From CAJXMH01 sp964001305 (GTDB taxonomy: Bacteria; Bacteroidota; Bacteroidia; Flavobacteriales_E; Vicingaceae): a stretch of 64,000 nt of DNA. The stretch is from positions 1 through 64,000 of the forward strand of contig CAXFAI010000026.1 of NCBI GenBank assembly GCA_964001305.1. The letters run 5' to 3'. Below, one piece after another: positions 27,082 to 34,744 of the stretch (positions within the stretch are counted from its first letter, which is position 1; every line of letters starts with the position of its first letter). The notes beneath the pieces were generated by a model, which was not told the DNA's origin, made no database searches, and was given only the letters and a program-made list of their open reading frames with translations. A program made the position numbers and the translations under genes.

Positions 27082-27519
27082 CTACAAACTTGGTTCGTAG
27101 TTACTTACTTTTTCTCTTACTTCTTCAGGTATTTCAATGCTCTTTTGAGTTTTTGGGTCAAACGTTACTAGGGTTTGTATTGCTCTAGCGGCAATAACTT
27201 CTTTCTCATTTTTTTGAGCACAAACTACGCATTCAAAATCAAAACTTTTAGTCCCCATTCGAAACACACGGGTATGAATAACAACTTCTTCACCAAAAAG
27301 TATGGGCTTTATAAAGTCAATTTCAATTCGGGCTACAACTACATTTAGCTGTTTAATATCTCTAAACAAACCTAATACATCTTGCGAATAAGCAATCCGG
27401 GCTTCTTCTAGAAAGTTTAAGTAACGAGCATTGTTAACATGGTGTAAAGCATCTAAGTCCATGAAGCGGACGTTCATCTTAGTAAGGTGCCTAAATTGGC
27501 TTAAATCAATTGCTGTCAT
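27082..27519 (-). CDS. Acyl-CoA thioesterase, hotdog fold (4HBT type)
   Basis: The ~145-residue protein shows the 4-hydroxybenzoyl-CoA thioesterase pattern: VRFMDLDALHHVNNARYLNFLEEARI, with the conserved Asp in the D-x-x-x-H-V-N-N motif, then IEIDFIKPILFGEEVVI and a strand rich in basic and aromatic residues. It probably hydrolyses an acyl-CoA in the cytosol. The ATG at 27519 is preferred over a TTG two codons upstream. Its start overlaps by 14 bp the end of the broken gene upstream, so the two were probably translated together. Confidence 0.88.
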   Translation of the reverse strand: MTAIDLSQFRHLTKMNVRFMDLDALHHVNNARYLNFLEEARIAYSQDVLGLFRDIKQLNVVVARIEIDFIKPILFGEEVVIHTRVFRMGTKSFDFECVVCAQKNEKEVIAARAIQTLVTFDPKTQKSIEIPEEVREKVSNYEPSL

Positions 27520-28117
27520 AGCCAATAAAACTAAGTAATTCTTTCACAGATTTTTTGTGAAAAGAACTTAAATCATTCACAGCTGAAATGGGTTGGAAGG
27601 TGGCTAATTTTAAGAATTCAAAATGCTCAAGTTTTAAGTTGAATTCTTGAATTGAAGTATAATTTGAAGCTTGAACATCATGTTCCCATTCATCACGATC
27701 GACACTAAAAATTCCCATTCATCACGATCGACACTAAAAAGGATATTCTTTTGATTTTAAAGTAGCCAAGCTAGAAATTAACGGTAGTTTGAATTGCTTT
27801 AGGTACTTGCCTTTCAGATGCAGTGTTACGCTAATTTGCTTTCCCCACCAAACTAAAGTTCGAATGGCAAACACATCCTCTTGCTTAAAAATTCTTGGAA
27901 AGTCCATTACCCGATAAGGCAAACCGTTTAAGTTTTCTCCTTTACTTAGCTTGGCAGGTGGACTGATTTTTAGCAGCTGTGGATAGTTTTCTTGACTGTT
28001 TTTTCCCAATTGAATTAACTCACTTTCTATGGTTAAGAGTAAATCATTTTTTTGAAGAAGAAATTCTGAATCCTGAATTAATTCTATCTGACGCCTACTA
28101 TACTTTACTTTTTTCAC
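27506..28117 (-). pseudogene. Conserved Bacteroidota hypothetical gene interrupted by a tandem duplication
   Basis: Two ORFs lie in the same reading frame, 28117-27734 (127 residues, ending KSKEYPF) and 27718-27506 (70 residues, beginning MGIFSVDRDEWEHDV). They are separated only by stops (TAG, TGA, TGA) inside a 29-bp tandem duplication. Removing the second copy plus one T of a T5 run (30 bp in all) would give KEYPFSVDRDEWEHDVQ. That makes one ~190-residue protein resembling a known uncharacterised Bacteroidota family with motifs such as DFPRIF, DVFAIRTLVWWG and TLHLKGKYL. No function is known. It could be a true pseudogene, a split gene, or an assembly or sequencing artefact. Confidence 0.7.
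27683..27740. repeat. Perfect 29-bp tandem direct duplication
   Basis: Positions 27683-27711 and 27712-27740 are identical, beginning TTCCCATTCATCACGATC. The repeat lies inside a conserved gene and carries the stop codons that split it. Confidence 0.97.
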
Positions 28118-28161
28118 ATTTGAAAAGTACTTGATTTATTGCATAATTAGTTGTATTATTG

Positions 28162-28181
28162 TGATATCAAAATAATATCAA
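28162..28181. promoter_or_regulatory. Candidate operator of the SPFH operon (two ATATCAA half-sites, 11-bp step)
   Basis: TGATATCA (28162-28169, palindromic) and a second ATATCAA (28175-28181) repeat at an 11-bp step, just upstream of the SPFH start at 28197. The operon encodes a ribbon-helix-helix protein, which could bind here as an autoregulator. Sequence repeat seen; function inferred. Confidence 0.4.
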
Positions 28182-28196
28182 TATAAATAAATTGTC

Positions 28197-29057
28197 ATGA
28201 ATATCAGTCACGAAAAAGAATCACAGCCCACTTCAGGCTACATCATGCTTATGGTTATACTAGCCATGATTGTATTTGGAATATTAGGAATCGCTTTGTT
28301 TAGAAATCCTTGGTCCATTGCTTTAATTCTATTCGCACTAGTTATGTGCATTGGTTTCTTTTTCGTTTATCCAAACGGTTCGCGAGTTTTAACCTTATTT
28401 GGGGAGTACAAAGGCACGGTAAAAAAACATGGTTTCTTTTGGGTTAATCCATTTTATGTAAGAAAAAGTATTTCACTTCGTGCTAGAAACTTTGATAGTG
28501 AGCGTTTGAAGGTGAATGATAAGCTTGGTAATCCAATAAATATTTCTGTGATTTTGGTTTGGCGAGTAAAGGACACTTATAAAGCGGCCTTTGAGGTAGA
28601 TATTTATGAAAACTTTGTGCGTGTTCAAACGGATGCGGCTGTAAGAAAATTAGCAGGAATGTATGCCTATGATAATTTCGATGATGAGGAACAAGAAGTG
28701 ACTTTGCGCAGTGGCATGGAAGAGATTAATGATAATATGGAGAAAGAAGTCTCAGAGCGATTAGCCATTGCAGGTATAGAGGTATTGGAAGCTAGAATCG
28801 GATATTTAGCCTATGCTTCTGAAATTGCTTCGGCTATGTTAAGAAGGCAACAAGCAACCGCAATTGTAGCTGCTCGTATGAAAATTGTTGAAGGTGCGGT
28901 TTGGATGGTAGAAGAGGCCATTACTCAATTAAAGAAACGTCAGGTTATTGAATTGGATGAAGATAAAAAAGCCGCTATGGTTAGTAATTTAATGACTGTA
29001 TTATGCGCAGATAAGGACGCTTCTCCAGTTATTAATACCGGGACTTTAAATCATTAG
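28197..29057 (+). CDS. SPFH/Band 7 domain membrane protein
   Basis: The 286-residue protein has two N-terminal hydrophobic segments (about 17-36 and 40-58). A Band 7/SPFH domain follows, with YPNGSRVLTLFGEYKGT, GFFWVNPFY and the typical ISLRARNFDSERLKVND block, and then a helical tail with repeated Ala/Glu (AIAGIEVLEARIGYLAYASEIA). SPFH proteins oligomerise on membranes and organise microdomains or protect against membrane stress. It is the first gene of a three-gene operon with a DUF4177 protein (2-bp gap) and an Arc-like ribbon-helix-helix protein (3-bp gap), an arrangement I recall from other bacteria. Its exact role here is unknown. Confidence 0.92.
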   Translation: MNISHEKESQPTSGYIMLMVILAMIVFGILGIALFRNPWSIALILFALVMCIGFFFVYPNGSRVLTLFGEYKGTVKKHGFFWVNPFYVRKSISLRARNFDSERLKVNDKLGNPINISVILVWRVKDTYKAAFEVDIYENFVRVQTDAAVRKLAGMYAYDNFDDEEQEVTLRSGMEEINDNMEKEVSERLAIAGIEVLEARIGYLAYASEIASAMLRRQQATAIVAARMKIVEGAVWMVEEAITQLKKRQVIELDEDKKAAMVSNLMTVLCADKDASPVINTGTLNH

Positions 29058-29059
29058 AA

Positions 29060-29212
29060 ATGGAACGTTATCGAATTGTCACCAAAGGAGTTTTTGAAAG
29101 CAAAGGCAAGTACGAAGAACGAATAAATGCCCTCGCCTTAGAAGGTTGGAGAGCAATTTCAATTAGTCAAAATAACGGTCAATACGTTGTTTTGATGGAA
29201 AAGGCCAAATAG
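29060..29212 (+). CDS. Small DUF4177-like protein
   Basis: This 50-residue ORF begins MERYRIVTKGVFESKG and contains EERINALALEGWRAISISQ, the typical L(A/N)..G.EGW motif of DUF4177-like proteins. It starts 2 bp after the SPFH stop, so it is almost certainly co-translated. It is soluble, and no biochemical function is known. Confidence comes from the operon position and the recognisable EGW motif. Confidence 0.8.
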   Translation: MERYRIVTKGVFESKGKYEERINALALEGWRAISISQNNGQYVVLMEKAK

Positions 29213-29215
29213 AAT

Positions 29216-29386
29216 ATGGCACAAAAGAAAGCATTTGCATTACGATTAGATCCTGAAGTTTTAAAAGCGGTTGAGAAATGGGCTGCCGATGAATTCCGTA
29301 GTACTAATGGTCAACTAGAATGGATGATAACACAAGCTTTAAAGAAAGAAGGTAGATTTAAAAAGAAGAAAGATCAAGACAGTTAA
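29216..29386 (+). CDS. Arc-like ribbon-helix-helix DNA-binding protein
   Basis: This 56-residue ORF begins MAQKKAFALRLDPEVLKAVE and continues KWAADEFRSTNGQLEWMITQA, a classic ribbon-helix-helix (Arc/MetJ) pattern: a beta strand with alternating residues, then two helices joined by a turn. A basic tail (KKEGRFKKKKDQ) follows. It would bind DNA as a dimer and may regulate the SPFH operon through the ATATCAA repeats at 28162-28181. It starts 3 bp after the DUF4177 gene. Its stop codon lies inside the stem of the downstream terminator. Confidence 0.85.
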   Translation: MAQKKAFALRLDPEVLKAVEKWAADEFRSTNGQLEWMITQALKKEGRFKKKKDQDS

Positions 29387-29409
29387 GTAAGTTACTCTTA
29401 CTTAACTGT
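29379..29409. terminator. Bidirectional terminator between the SPFH operon and the DinB gene
   Basis: A perfect 13-bp stem, ACAGTTAAGTAAG (29379-29391) and CTTACTTAACTGT (29397-29409), has a 5-nt loop and is followed by T-rich sequence on the plus strand. It contains the stop codon of the ribbon-helix-helix gene and lies 4 bp from the end of the convergent gene. Confidence 0.85.
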
Positions 29410-29413
29410 TTTA

Positions 29414-29962
29414 TTATTTTGAAAATGATTCTAAGGCCTTCTTGGCTTGTACAATATGCCTTTCGTTGTGAAACAAATTAAATTGAAGCGTACTCCCTAA
29501 ATTCATTTTGAGCAGTGGTAAGGTTAGCTTGCAACTGTTTTTGTTTAAATCCACTTGTTTTGCCTTCTCTAAAAGTGTTAACCAAGCGTCTTGTTGCTGA
29601 ATAAAAGTGTCAATCGTTTTTCTACTTAACTGAATAGCTTCTGGGTTTTTATCAGCAAAGGTTTTCATTTTAAACATTCCTTTTTTAGGAAGCATCATGT
29701 TGGTAAATAGTTTACCCCAAAAGCCTGGCTTAAAATTTTTGTTTGTAGTCTGTTTTTTAGCTTTTGAAACTTTATTTTCAATTTCAGCCAAATAAAAATC
29801 ACCATAGCGGTTCAAGTGCTCAAGGCATTGTAGGGCATTCCAAGCGCCTTCAGAAGGATGATGATTTAAAGTACTATCCTTTTTGTCTTTTAATTTTTCA
29901 GCAAATTCTAAGTGGGCTTGTACGTAGTTTTTTAATTCTTGAATAACTTCTGTTTGCTTCAT
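29414..29962 (-). CDS. DinB-like four-helix-bundle protein
   Basis: The ~182-residue product, read from MKQTEVIQEL, has the DinB/YfiT-like pattern: a first helix with HPSEGAWNALQCLEHLNRYG, whose His is a usual metal ligand, and a C-terminal helix with FNLFHNERHIVQAKK, which supplies two more His. Members are metal-binding helical-bundle proteins, and some are thiol-dependent transferases. A 20-residue N-terminal extension to 30022 is open but lacks family similarity and overlaps the upstream gene's end. It is last in a minus-strand operon after the Crp-like regulator. Confidence 0.8.
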   Translation of the reverse strand: MKQTEVIQELKNYVQAHLEFAEKLKDKKDSTLNHHPSEGAWNALQCLEHLNRYGDFYLAEIENKVSKAKKQTTNKNFKPGFWGKLFTNMMLPKKGMFKMKTFADKNPEAIQLSRKTIDTFIQQQDAWLTLLEKAKQVDLNKNSCKLTLPLLKMNLGSTLQFNLFHNERHIVQAKKALESFSK

Positions 29963-30018
29963 GACTAATAATTTGATGCAAAGATGTGGACATGAAAATA
30001 AAACAATCTTGATTGAAC

Positions 30019-30540
30019 TCAAGAATTCAGCAAACGACTTAAAGTTTCAGGACTCATACGCAAATATGCTGCAATGTATTTGTGTGGCACTTCCTGAAAC
30101 AGTTGAGGACTGCGAGCTAAAACCCTTTCTAATCTTAAACTAGGGGAGTTTTGCATCAAATCAATTTCTCTTTCTAAGAGGGAAGAAACCAAATCTTGCA
30201 TTACCTTTTTGTAGGTAATTAAATGCTGAATATCACTTTCTACAAATTCTTCAAACGCTTCTTTTTGGCAACGAAAGACCTTACTTTTTCTGATGGCTTG
30301 AATGTATGTTTCAGAAACACTATTGTCAAAATAGGATGGTAGAGAAGTAATGATTGATTCTTTATAACCAAATCGAATGGTAAACTCTTCTTCCTCCACA
30401 TAGGTAAATGCACGAAATGCACCTGAAACAATGAAGTAAATATGCCTTTCAACTTGTCCAGCTTCTATTAAATATTCACCACGATTACAATGAATCTCTT
30501 CCCAAGCTAAGTCAGATGATGCTAATGCCTCTTTAATCAT
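30019..30540 (-). CDS. Crp/Fnr-family transcription regulator
   Basis: The 173-residue protein has a cyclic-nucleotide-binding-like beta roll (CNRGEYLIEAGQVERHIYFIVSGAFRAF, about residues 18-45), a connecting helix and a short HTH near the C-terminus (YIAAYLRMSPETLSRLL). It lacks an obvious PhRSxxA-type cAMP pocket, as do many Bacteroidota members, so the ligand is unclear. It overlaps the YitT gene by 4 bp (ATGA), which implies translational coupling. Likely targets cannot be deduced. Confidence 0.88.
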   Translation of the reverse strand: MIKEALASSDLAWEEIHCNRGEYLIEAGQVERHIYFIVSGAFRAFTYVEEEEFTIRFGYKESIITSLPSYFDNSVSETYIQAIRKSKVFRCQKEAFEEFVESDIQHLITYKKVMQDLVSSLLEREIDLMQNSPSLRLERVLARSPQLFQEVPHKYIAAYLRMSPETLSRLLNS

Positions 30541-31454
30541 TTAGCGAGTGTTGGTGCTTGTTTTCCTTTTCGTGCCAAGTACTTTCTTAAAATACCTCCT
30601 TTTATGGCATTCACATCGTACTCCACAATAAAAGCCTCCGGATCAATTTCATTGACCAATCGATGAACTTTTCTCATATCTAGTCTATTAACAACCGTAT
30701 CAATAATTAATAATTTTTTTCGTTCTCCAGCTTTTCCATAGCCACCTTCGCCGTTGTATAGCGTTACTCCAACTCCAATTTCGGTTATTAGACTGTCCTT
30801 TAATTCTTCCGTTTTTTTGCTCACAATTCGCAATCCAATAAAATCTTCAAATCCTTTTATGATAAAGTCAATTACTTTGGCGGTTACCAAATAGGTTAAT
30901 ATGGAGTACATCGCGATTTCTACCGAAAGGGTTAAGGCGGTAATGCTAAAAAGGATAATGTTAAAGAAAAGAATCACCCGGCCAATGCTTAAGCCAAAGC
31001 GGTCGTTTAAATAGATGCCTAGTATTTCTGAACCATCTAAAACGGCACCATTTCTAACACTAATGCCAATTCCTGCTCCTAAAAATAATCCTCCAAAAAT
31101 GGAGATTAACAATTTGTCTTCAGTGATTATCGTAAAGCTTTCGTAATGTATAATAAAGGCAAGACAAAGTATACTAAGTAATGATTTAAAGAATATTCTT
31201 TTTGAAAGAATAGTATAGGCCATTGCTAAGAAAGGAATACTAAATGCGATTAAGAGAATTGAAATGTCTACGCCTGTTAAACGACTTAATAATATGGCAA
31301 TTCCGGTAACTCCGCCATCTAAAAAGCCATTGGGTAGTAAAAAAGCTTTTAAGCCTATGCTTGCTAAGGCAATTCCCAATGCAATTTGCAAAAATTCTGA
31401 GAAAGTGAGTTGATTATGTGAATGGGTCATTGGCATAGTATAAAGGTTTACCAC
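30537..31454 (-). CDS. YitT family membrane protein (DUF161/DUF2179)
   Basis: The 305-residue protein has about five or six membrane segments with Gly-rich loops (LPNGFLDGGVTGIAILLSRL, GAGIGISVRNGAVLDGSEIL), followed by a soluble C-terminal DUF2179 domain (GVTLYNGEGGYGKAGERKKL, EIDPEAFIVEYDVNAIKGG). This is the standard YitT architecture; the transport or sensory role of the family is unknown. It overlaps the SxtJ-like gene by 7 bp upstream and the Crp-like gene by 4 bp downstream. An internal Met (MTHSHNQ) could be the true start. Confidence 0.9.
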   Translation of the reverse strand: MVNLYTMPMTHSHNQLTFSEFLQIALGIALASIGLKAFLLPNGFLDGGVTGIAILLSRLTGVDISILLIAFSIPFLAMAYTILSKRIFFKSLLSILCLAFIIHYESFTIITEDKLLISIFGGLFLGAGIGISVRNGAVLDGSEILGIYLNDRFGLSIGRVILFFNIILFSITALTLSVEIAMYSILTYLVTAKVIDFIIKGFEDFIGLRIVSKKTEELKDSLITEIGVGVTLYNGEGGYGKAGERKKLLIIDTVVNRLDMRKVHRLVNEIDPEAFIVEYDVNAIKGGILRKYLARKGKQAPTLAK

Positions 31455-31804
31455 ATTTTTTCAAAGTCTACTTTTTCAAAATCTTTGTTTCGTTCTTGAA
31501 AGGTAGAATTAGCAGCTTCTTTGATTTTTAATTCGGTTTTGCCAAACAGTCGACTTAAAATGGCTATTGGACTTAAAATCAAATAAAAGATAACACTTAG
31601 AATAATTTTGGGCATAAACAACTGTAGAACATTTGCGATACCCATCCAAACTTGGTGAATTATTGCCGCCAAAAAAGGGATAAAAAGTCCACTAATAGAA
31701 ATGAGAAGACAAGCATAAATCCAAAGCTCATTACTGCTAGCAGCAAAAGCCACCAAGCAAGCAATGCTCAATACAAGTGTTGTATTTCTGTGTTCTTGAT
31801 TCAC
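31448..31804 (-). CDS. SxtJ-like small membrane protein
   Basis: The 118-residue protein has three hydrophobic segments and a conserved central PSPIA-like part (IFYLILSPIAILSRLFG), ending in a charged tail. This fits the SxtJ-like family named from the saxitoxin cluster, which commonly accompanies NodU-type carbamoyltransferases. Here it follows the carbamoyltransferase and the DUF5989 gene with an 8-bp gap, which supports the call. Its function is not known; a membrane partner of the carbamoyltransferase is a reasonable inference. Confidence 0.82.
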   Translation of the reverse strand: MNQEHRNTTLVLSIACLVAFAASSNELWIYACLLISISGLFIPFLAAIIHQVWMGIANVLQLFMPKIILSVIFYLILSPIAILSRLFGKTELKIKEAANSTFQERNKDFEKVDFEKMW

Positions 31805-31812
31805 TTTTATGA

Positions 31813-31962
31813 CTAAAATAAAGTATAGATAAATGGTGCTACAGCGCTACCTCCACCAAAAACAATCAGCACGCCTAAGAGCAGTAAAACAACTATAATT
31901 GGGGCTAGCCAATACTTTTTGCGTTCTTTCATAAAATCCCATAAATCCTTTAAAAATTCCAT
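31813..31962 (-). CDS. DUF5989-like single-span small protein
   Basis: This 49-residue ORF begins MEFLKDLWDFMKERKKYW, then has one strongly hydrophobic span (LAPIIVVLLLLGVLIVF) and ends GGGSAVAPFIYTLF. This is the typical DUF5989 layout. It lies 3 bp after the carbamoyltransferase stop and 8 bp before the SxtJ-like gene. The trio is a recurring arrangement. The role is unknown, presumably membrane anchoring or complex assembly. Confidence 0.85.
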   Translation of the reverse strand: MEFLKDLWDFMKERKKYWLAPIIVVLLLLGVLIVFGGGSAVAPFIYTLF

Positions 31963-31965
31963 GAT

Positions 31966-33807
31966 TTAGTCTTTTTTAGTTTTGGTATGCCATTTTGCTT
32001 CAGAAACGGCTGTTTGATTCTTTTTGAGGTAAAGATAATTTTCTAGAACGAGTACATCCATTTCTGAACTCATAAAACATTTAAAAGCATCTTCCACAGT
32101 GCAAACAATGGGTTCACCTCTTAAATTAAAACTGGTATTTACTAAAATGGGAACTCCACTTAACTTCTCAAAGGCTTTAATCAACTGTACCAACTTAAGG
32201 TTTTGCGATGCATTTACCGTTTGTATTCTTGCGGAATAATCAACATGCGTTATGGCGGGAATTTGACTTCTTTTTTGTTGCAGTTTCGCTTGTATACCTT
32301 CTGCTTTAATTGGAGCAGGTAAGTGGTGTTTTTTAGCAATTGGTGCTACCAAAAGCATATGCGGAGAAGGTGTTTGAATATCAAAATACTCACTTGCTCT
32401 TTCTTCTAAAACAACAGGAGCAAAGGGTCTAAAACTTTCTCGCTTTTTGATTTTTAAATTCACCTTCTGTTGAGTCTCTTGCAAAGTGGGGTTGGCCAAA
32501 ATACTTCGGTTACCTAATGCTCTGGGACCAAATTCCATGCGACCTTGAAACCAACCAACTACTTGGCCGTCTGATAGAAGCTTTGCAACTTTTTCAACTA
32601 ACTCATCGGTTTCTCCAAATTGTTCATAGCTAGCTCCTGAAACTTGATTAAGTGCATCAATTTGGCTATTGCTAGTTTCTGAACCTAAGTAATTGGAAAC
32701 TTCCTTTAAGGTTTCCTTTTCTTCAAAATAGTGATATTGAACTGCCAAGGCTGCTCCTAAAGCGCCCCCTGCATCTCCAGAAGCAGGTTGTATATAAATT
32801 TGGTCAAATAGCTTGGCTTTTAATAATTTGCCATTAGCCACACAGTTTAAAGCCACACCACCTGAAAGACAAAGACTTTTGCAGCCACTTACTTTTTTGG
32901 CTTCTGCTGCTAACTTCAGAACAATTTCTTCGGTCACTTGCTGAATAGCTAAAGCTAAATTGCAATGTTGTTGTGTAAAAGCAGACTCTTCTTGACGCTT
33001 TGCTATTCCAAAAAGCTTTTCCCACTTTTTGGGAGAACACATTTTTAAAGCATAGCTATACGTAAAGTAATCTTGATTCATCCAAATACTGCCATCGGAA
33101 TAAATCTGAATGAGTTTTTCTTTAATGATTGAAACAAATCGTTTTGTCTCTTCACTTTCTGCATCTCCGTAAGGAGCTAAACCCATGAGTTTGTATTCTC
33201 CTGAATTTACTTTAAAGCCTAGAAAATAGGTGAAAGTGCTGTACAACAAACCCACAGAATGAGGAAAGTGCATTTCTTTGAGAATGGAAATTTTGTTTTG
33301 TCTACCAACAGCTAGAGTAGTGGTAGCATATTCACCAACGCCATCAATGGTTAAAATGGTAGCTTCTTCAAACTGAGAAGGATAAAAAGCCCCTGCAGCA
33401 TGAGATAAGTGATGCTCTGAAAAAAGCAATTTTAGTTTTTGCTTATCGTATGGCTCAACTTCTTTTAAGCCTTTGTAAATTTTTTGCTTTAAAAACAATT
33501 TCTCATCCAGCCAAACAGGTATGGCTTTTAAAAATGATATCAATCCCTTTGGTGCAAAAGCGTAATAGGTTTGCAGCATACGCTCAAACTTTAAAAGGGG
33601 TTTATCATAAAAAACTATGGCATCTAAATCATCAATGCTCAACTTGGCTGAATGTAAGCAATGCTTAATTGCTTCTACCGGAAAAACAGCACTGTGTTTC
33701 TCTCGATTAAAACGTTCTTCTTGGGCAGCCGCTATTACTTTATTGCCGACTATAATTGCAGCCGCAGAGTCGTGATAGAAAGCTGAAATACCAAGTGTTT
33801 TTTTCAA
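31966..33807 (-). CDS. NodU/CmcH-type carbamoyltransferase
   Basis: The 613-residue protein opens MKKTLGISAFYHDSAAAII, the family signature with metal-binding His, and contains EERFNREKHS, HHLSHAAGAFYPS and LSGGVALNCVANGKLL for the Kae1-like ATP/carbamoyl-adenylate domain. The C-terminal YrdC-like/CmcH part has RMEFGPRALGNRSILA, SFRPFAPVVL and LVNTSFNLRGEPIVCT. It transfers a carbamoyl group from carbamoyl phosphate to a hydroxyl of a small molecule or sugar. It leads an operon with DUF5989 and SxtJ-like membrane proteins, so the product is probably an envelope glycan or secreted metabolite. The substrate is unknown. Confidence 0.93.
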   Translation of the reverse strand: MKKTLGISAFYHDSAAAIIVGNKVIAAAQEERFNREKHSAVFPVEAIKHCLHSAKLSIDDLDAIVFYDKPLLKFERMLQTYYAFAPKGLISFLKAIPVWLDEKLFLKQKIYKGLKEVEPYDKQKLKLLFSEHHLSHAAGAFYPSQFEEATILTIDGVGEYATTTLAVGRQNKISILKEMHFPHSVGLLYSTFTYFLGFKVNSGEYKLMGLAPYGDAESEETKRFVSIIKEKLIQIYSDGSIWMNQDYFTYSYALKMCSPKKWEKLFGIAKRQEESAFTQQHCNLALAIQQVTEEIVLKLAAEAKKVSGCKSLCLSGGVALNCVANGKLLKAKLFDQIYIQPASGDAGGALGAALAVQYHYFEEKETLKEVSNYLGSETSNSQIDALNQVSGASYEQFGETDELVEKVAKLLSDGQVVGWFQGRMEFGPRALGNRSILANPTLQETQQKVNLKIKKRESFRPFAPVVLEERASEYFDIQTPSPHMLLVAPIAKKHHLPAPIKAEGIQAKLQQKRSQIPAITHVDYSARIQTVNASQNLKLVQLIKAFEKLSGVPILVNTSFNLRGEPIVCTVEDAFKCFMSSEMDVLVLENYLYLKKNQTAVSEAKWHTKTKKD

Positions 33808-33892
33808 TTGAACAAATAAGATTGAAGTGCGCCAAATTACAAACAGATGTTAAGTTTCTGTATTTATAAATAAGCTTTCTTAATTTTGAATC

Positions 33893-34303
33893 ATGTCAAT
33901 GAGCAAACGCTTCTTTTCTTTTCTATTGTCTTTGGTCTTTTTATTAAGCACTACTGGCATTAGCGTTTACAAACATTACTGCGGAGATTTTCTAGAAGGA
34001 ATTAGTATTTATCATCAAGATAATCCTTGTATAGACGATAATGAAAGCGATGGATGCTCCATGGGATCTGCTATGAGCTGCTGTTCTGATGATATGGAGT
34101 TTTATCAGTTAACAGTTGACCTTCATAAAGTTTCAAATCAAAAGATTGAATTTGATCTTCAAGCGTTTGAAGTATTAAATACATTACTTCTTCCTGTTCT
34201 TGTAGAAGAAGATGAGAAGATCTTGGATATTCAAAAGGCTCCCCCTGAGCTATATGAACTACCTATCTACAAACAAAATCAACAATTAATTTTCTATAGC
34301 TAA
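33893..34303 (+). CDS. HYC_CC_PP family protein
   Basis: The 136-residue protein has an N-terminal hydrophobic segment (FFSFLLSLVFLLSTTG), then the three marker motifs of the family: KHYCG, SCCSDD and APPEL. Conserved Cys and His suggest metal binding outside the inner membrane. It is the first gene of a plus-strand set with an HMA metallochaperone-like protein and a TonB-dependent receptor, so it probably belongs to copper or other soft-metal handling. Function is inferred from context only. Confidence 0.88.
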   Translation: MSMSKRFFSFLLSLVFLLSTTGISVYKHYCGDFLEGISIYHQDNPCIDDNESDGCSMGSAMSCCSDDMEFYQLTVDLHKVSNQKIEFDLQAFEVLNTLLLPVLVEEDEKILDIQKAPPELYELPIYKQNQQLIFYS

Positions 34304-34364
34304 ACTGTTTTGTTGCGTTTCACGCATGAATAATTCTTTTAAAAAATTAAAATAAAACAGTTTA
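34301..34364 (+). promoter_or_regulatory. Long-range inverted repeat bridging HYC_CC_PP and HMA genes
   Basis: TAAACTGTTTT (34301-34311, overlapping the upstream stop) is perfectly complementary to AAAACAGTTTA (34354-34364), which ends 2 bp before the HMA start codon. A small TGCGT-TTC-ACGCA hairpin (34314-34326) sits inside. In RNA this could fold so that the start of the second gene is partly masked. Function is inferred. Confidence 0.4.
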
Positions 34365-34366
34365 TC

Positions 34367-34732
34367 ATGAAAAATTTACTTTTCCTAATTGGCCTTTTGG
34401 TAGGCTTAAACTTAAATGCTCAAGAGAGCAAGAAAAACACAAATTCTACAAATGTTGAAACCACCATTAAAGTGAAAGGGGTTTGCAATATGTGTAAAGA
34501 ACGAATTGAAAATGCAGCCCTAAGAACCAAAGGAGTGAAGTTTGCAGAATGGAATAAAGAAACTCAAATCTTAGAGTTGGTATTTAATGGCAAAAAGACT
34601 TCTGAGGAAGAAATCCATCAAGCCATTGCTGATCATGGGCACGAAACTGAATTAGTAAAAGCTGATTCAAGCGTTTATTCCCAATTACCCAACTGTTGTA
34701 AGTACAACGATGGTGCTGAGTGCGCCCACTAA
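34367..34732 (+). CDS. Secreted heavy-metal-associated (HMA) domain protein
   Basis: The 121-residue protein has a signal peptide (LLFLIGLLVGLNLNAQ), so it is exported. An HMA ferredoxin-like domain follows with KGVCNMCKERIENAALRTKG, the metal-binding CxxC loop. The C-terminus adds LPNCCKYNDGAECAH, an extra Cys/His metal site. It probably binds Cu(I) or a similar metal in the periplasm and passes it to or from a partner. It lies 12 bp upstream of a TonB receptor, which makes a joint metal role likely. Confidence 0.9.
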   Translation: MKNLLFLIGLLVGLNLNAQESKKNTNSTNVETTIKVKGVCNMCKERIENAALRTKGVKFAEWNKETQILELVFNGKKTSEEEIHQAIADHGHETELVKADSSVYSQLPNCCKYNDGAECAH

Positions 34733-34744
34733 AGCTTAGGGTTT

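Noticed and set aside
33881..33888. TAATTTTG as promoter of the HYC_CC_PP gene
   Set aside because: It is only 4 bp before the start codon, leaving no room for a leader, and no -33 box is spaced correctly.
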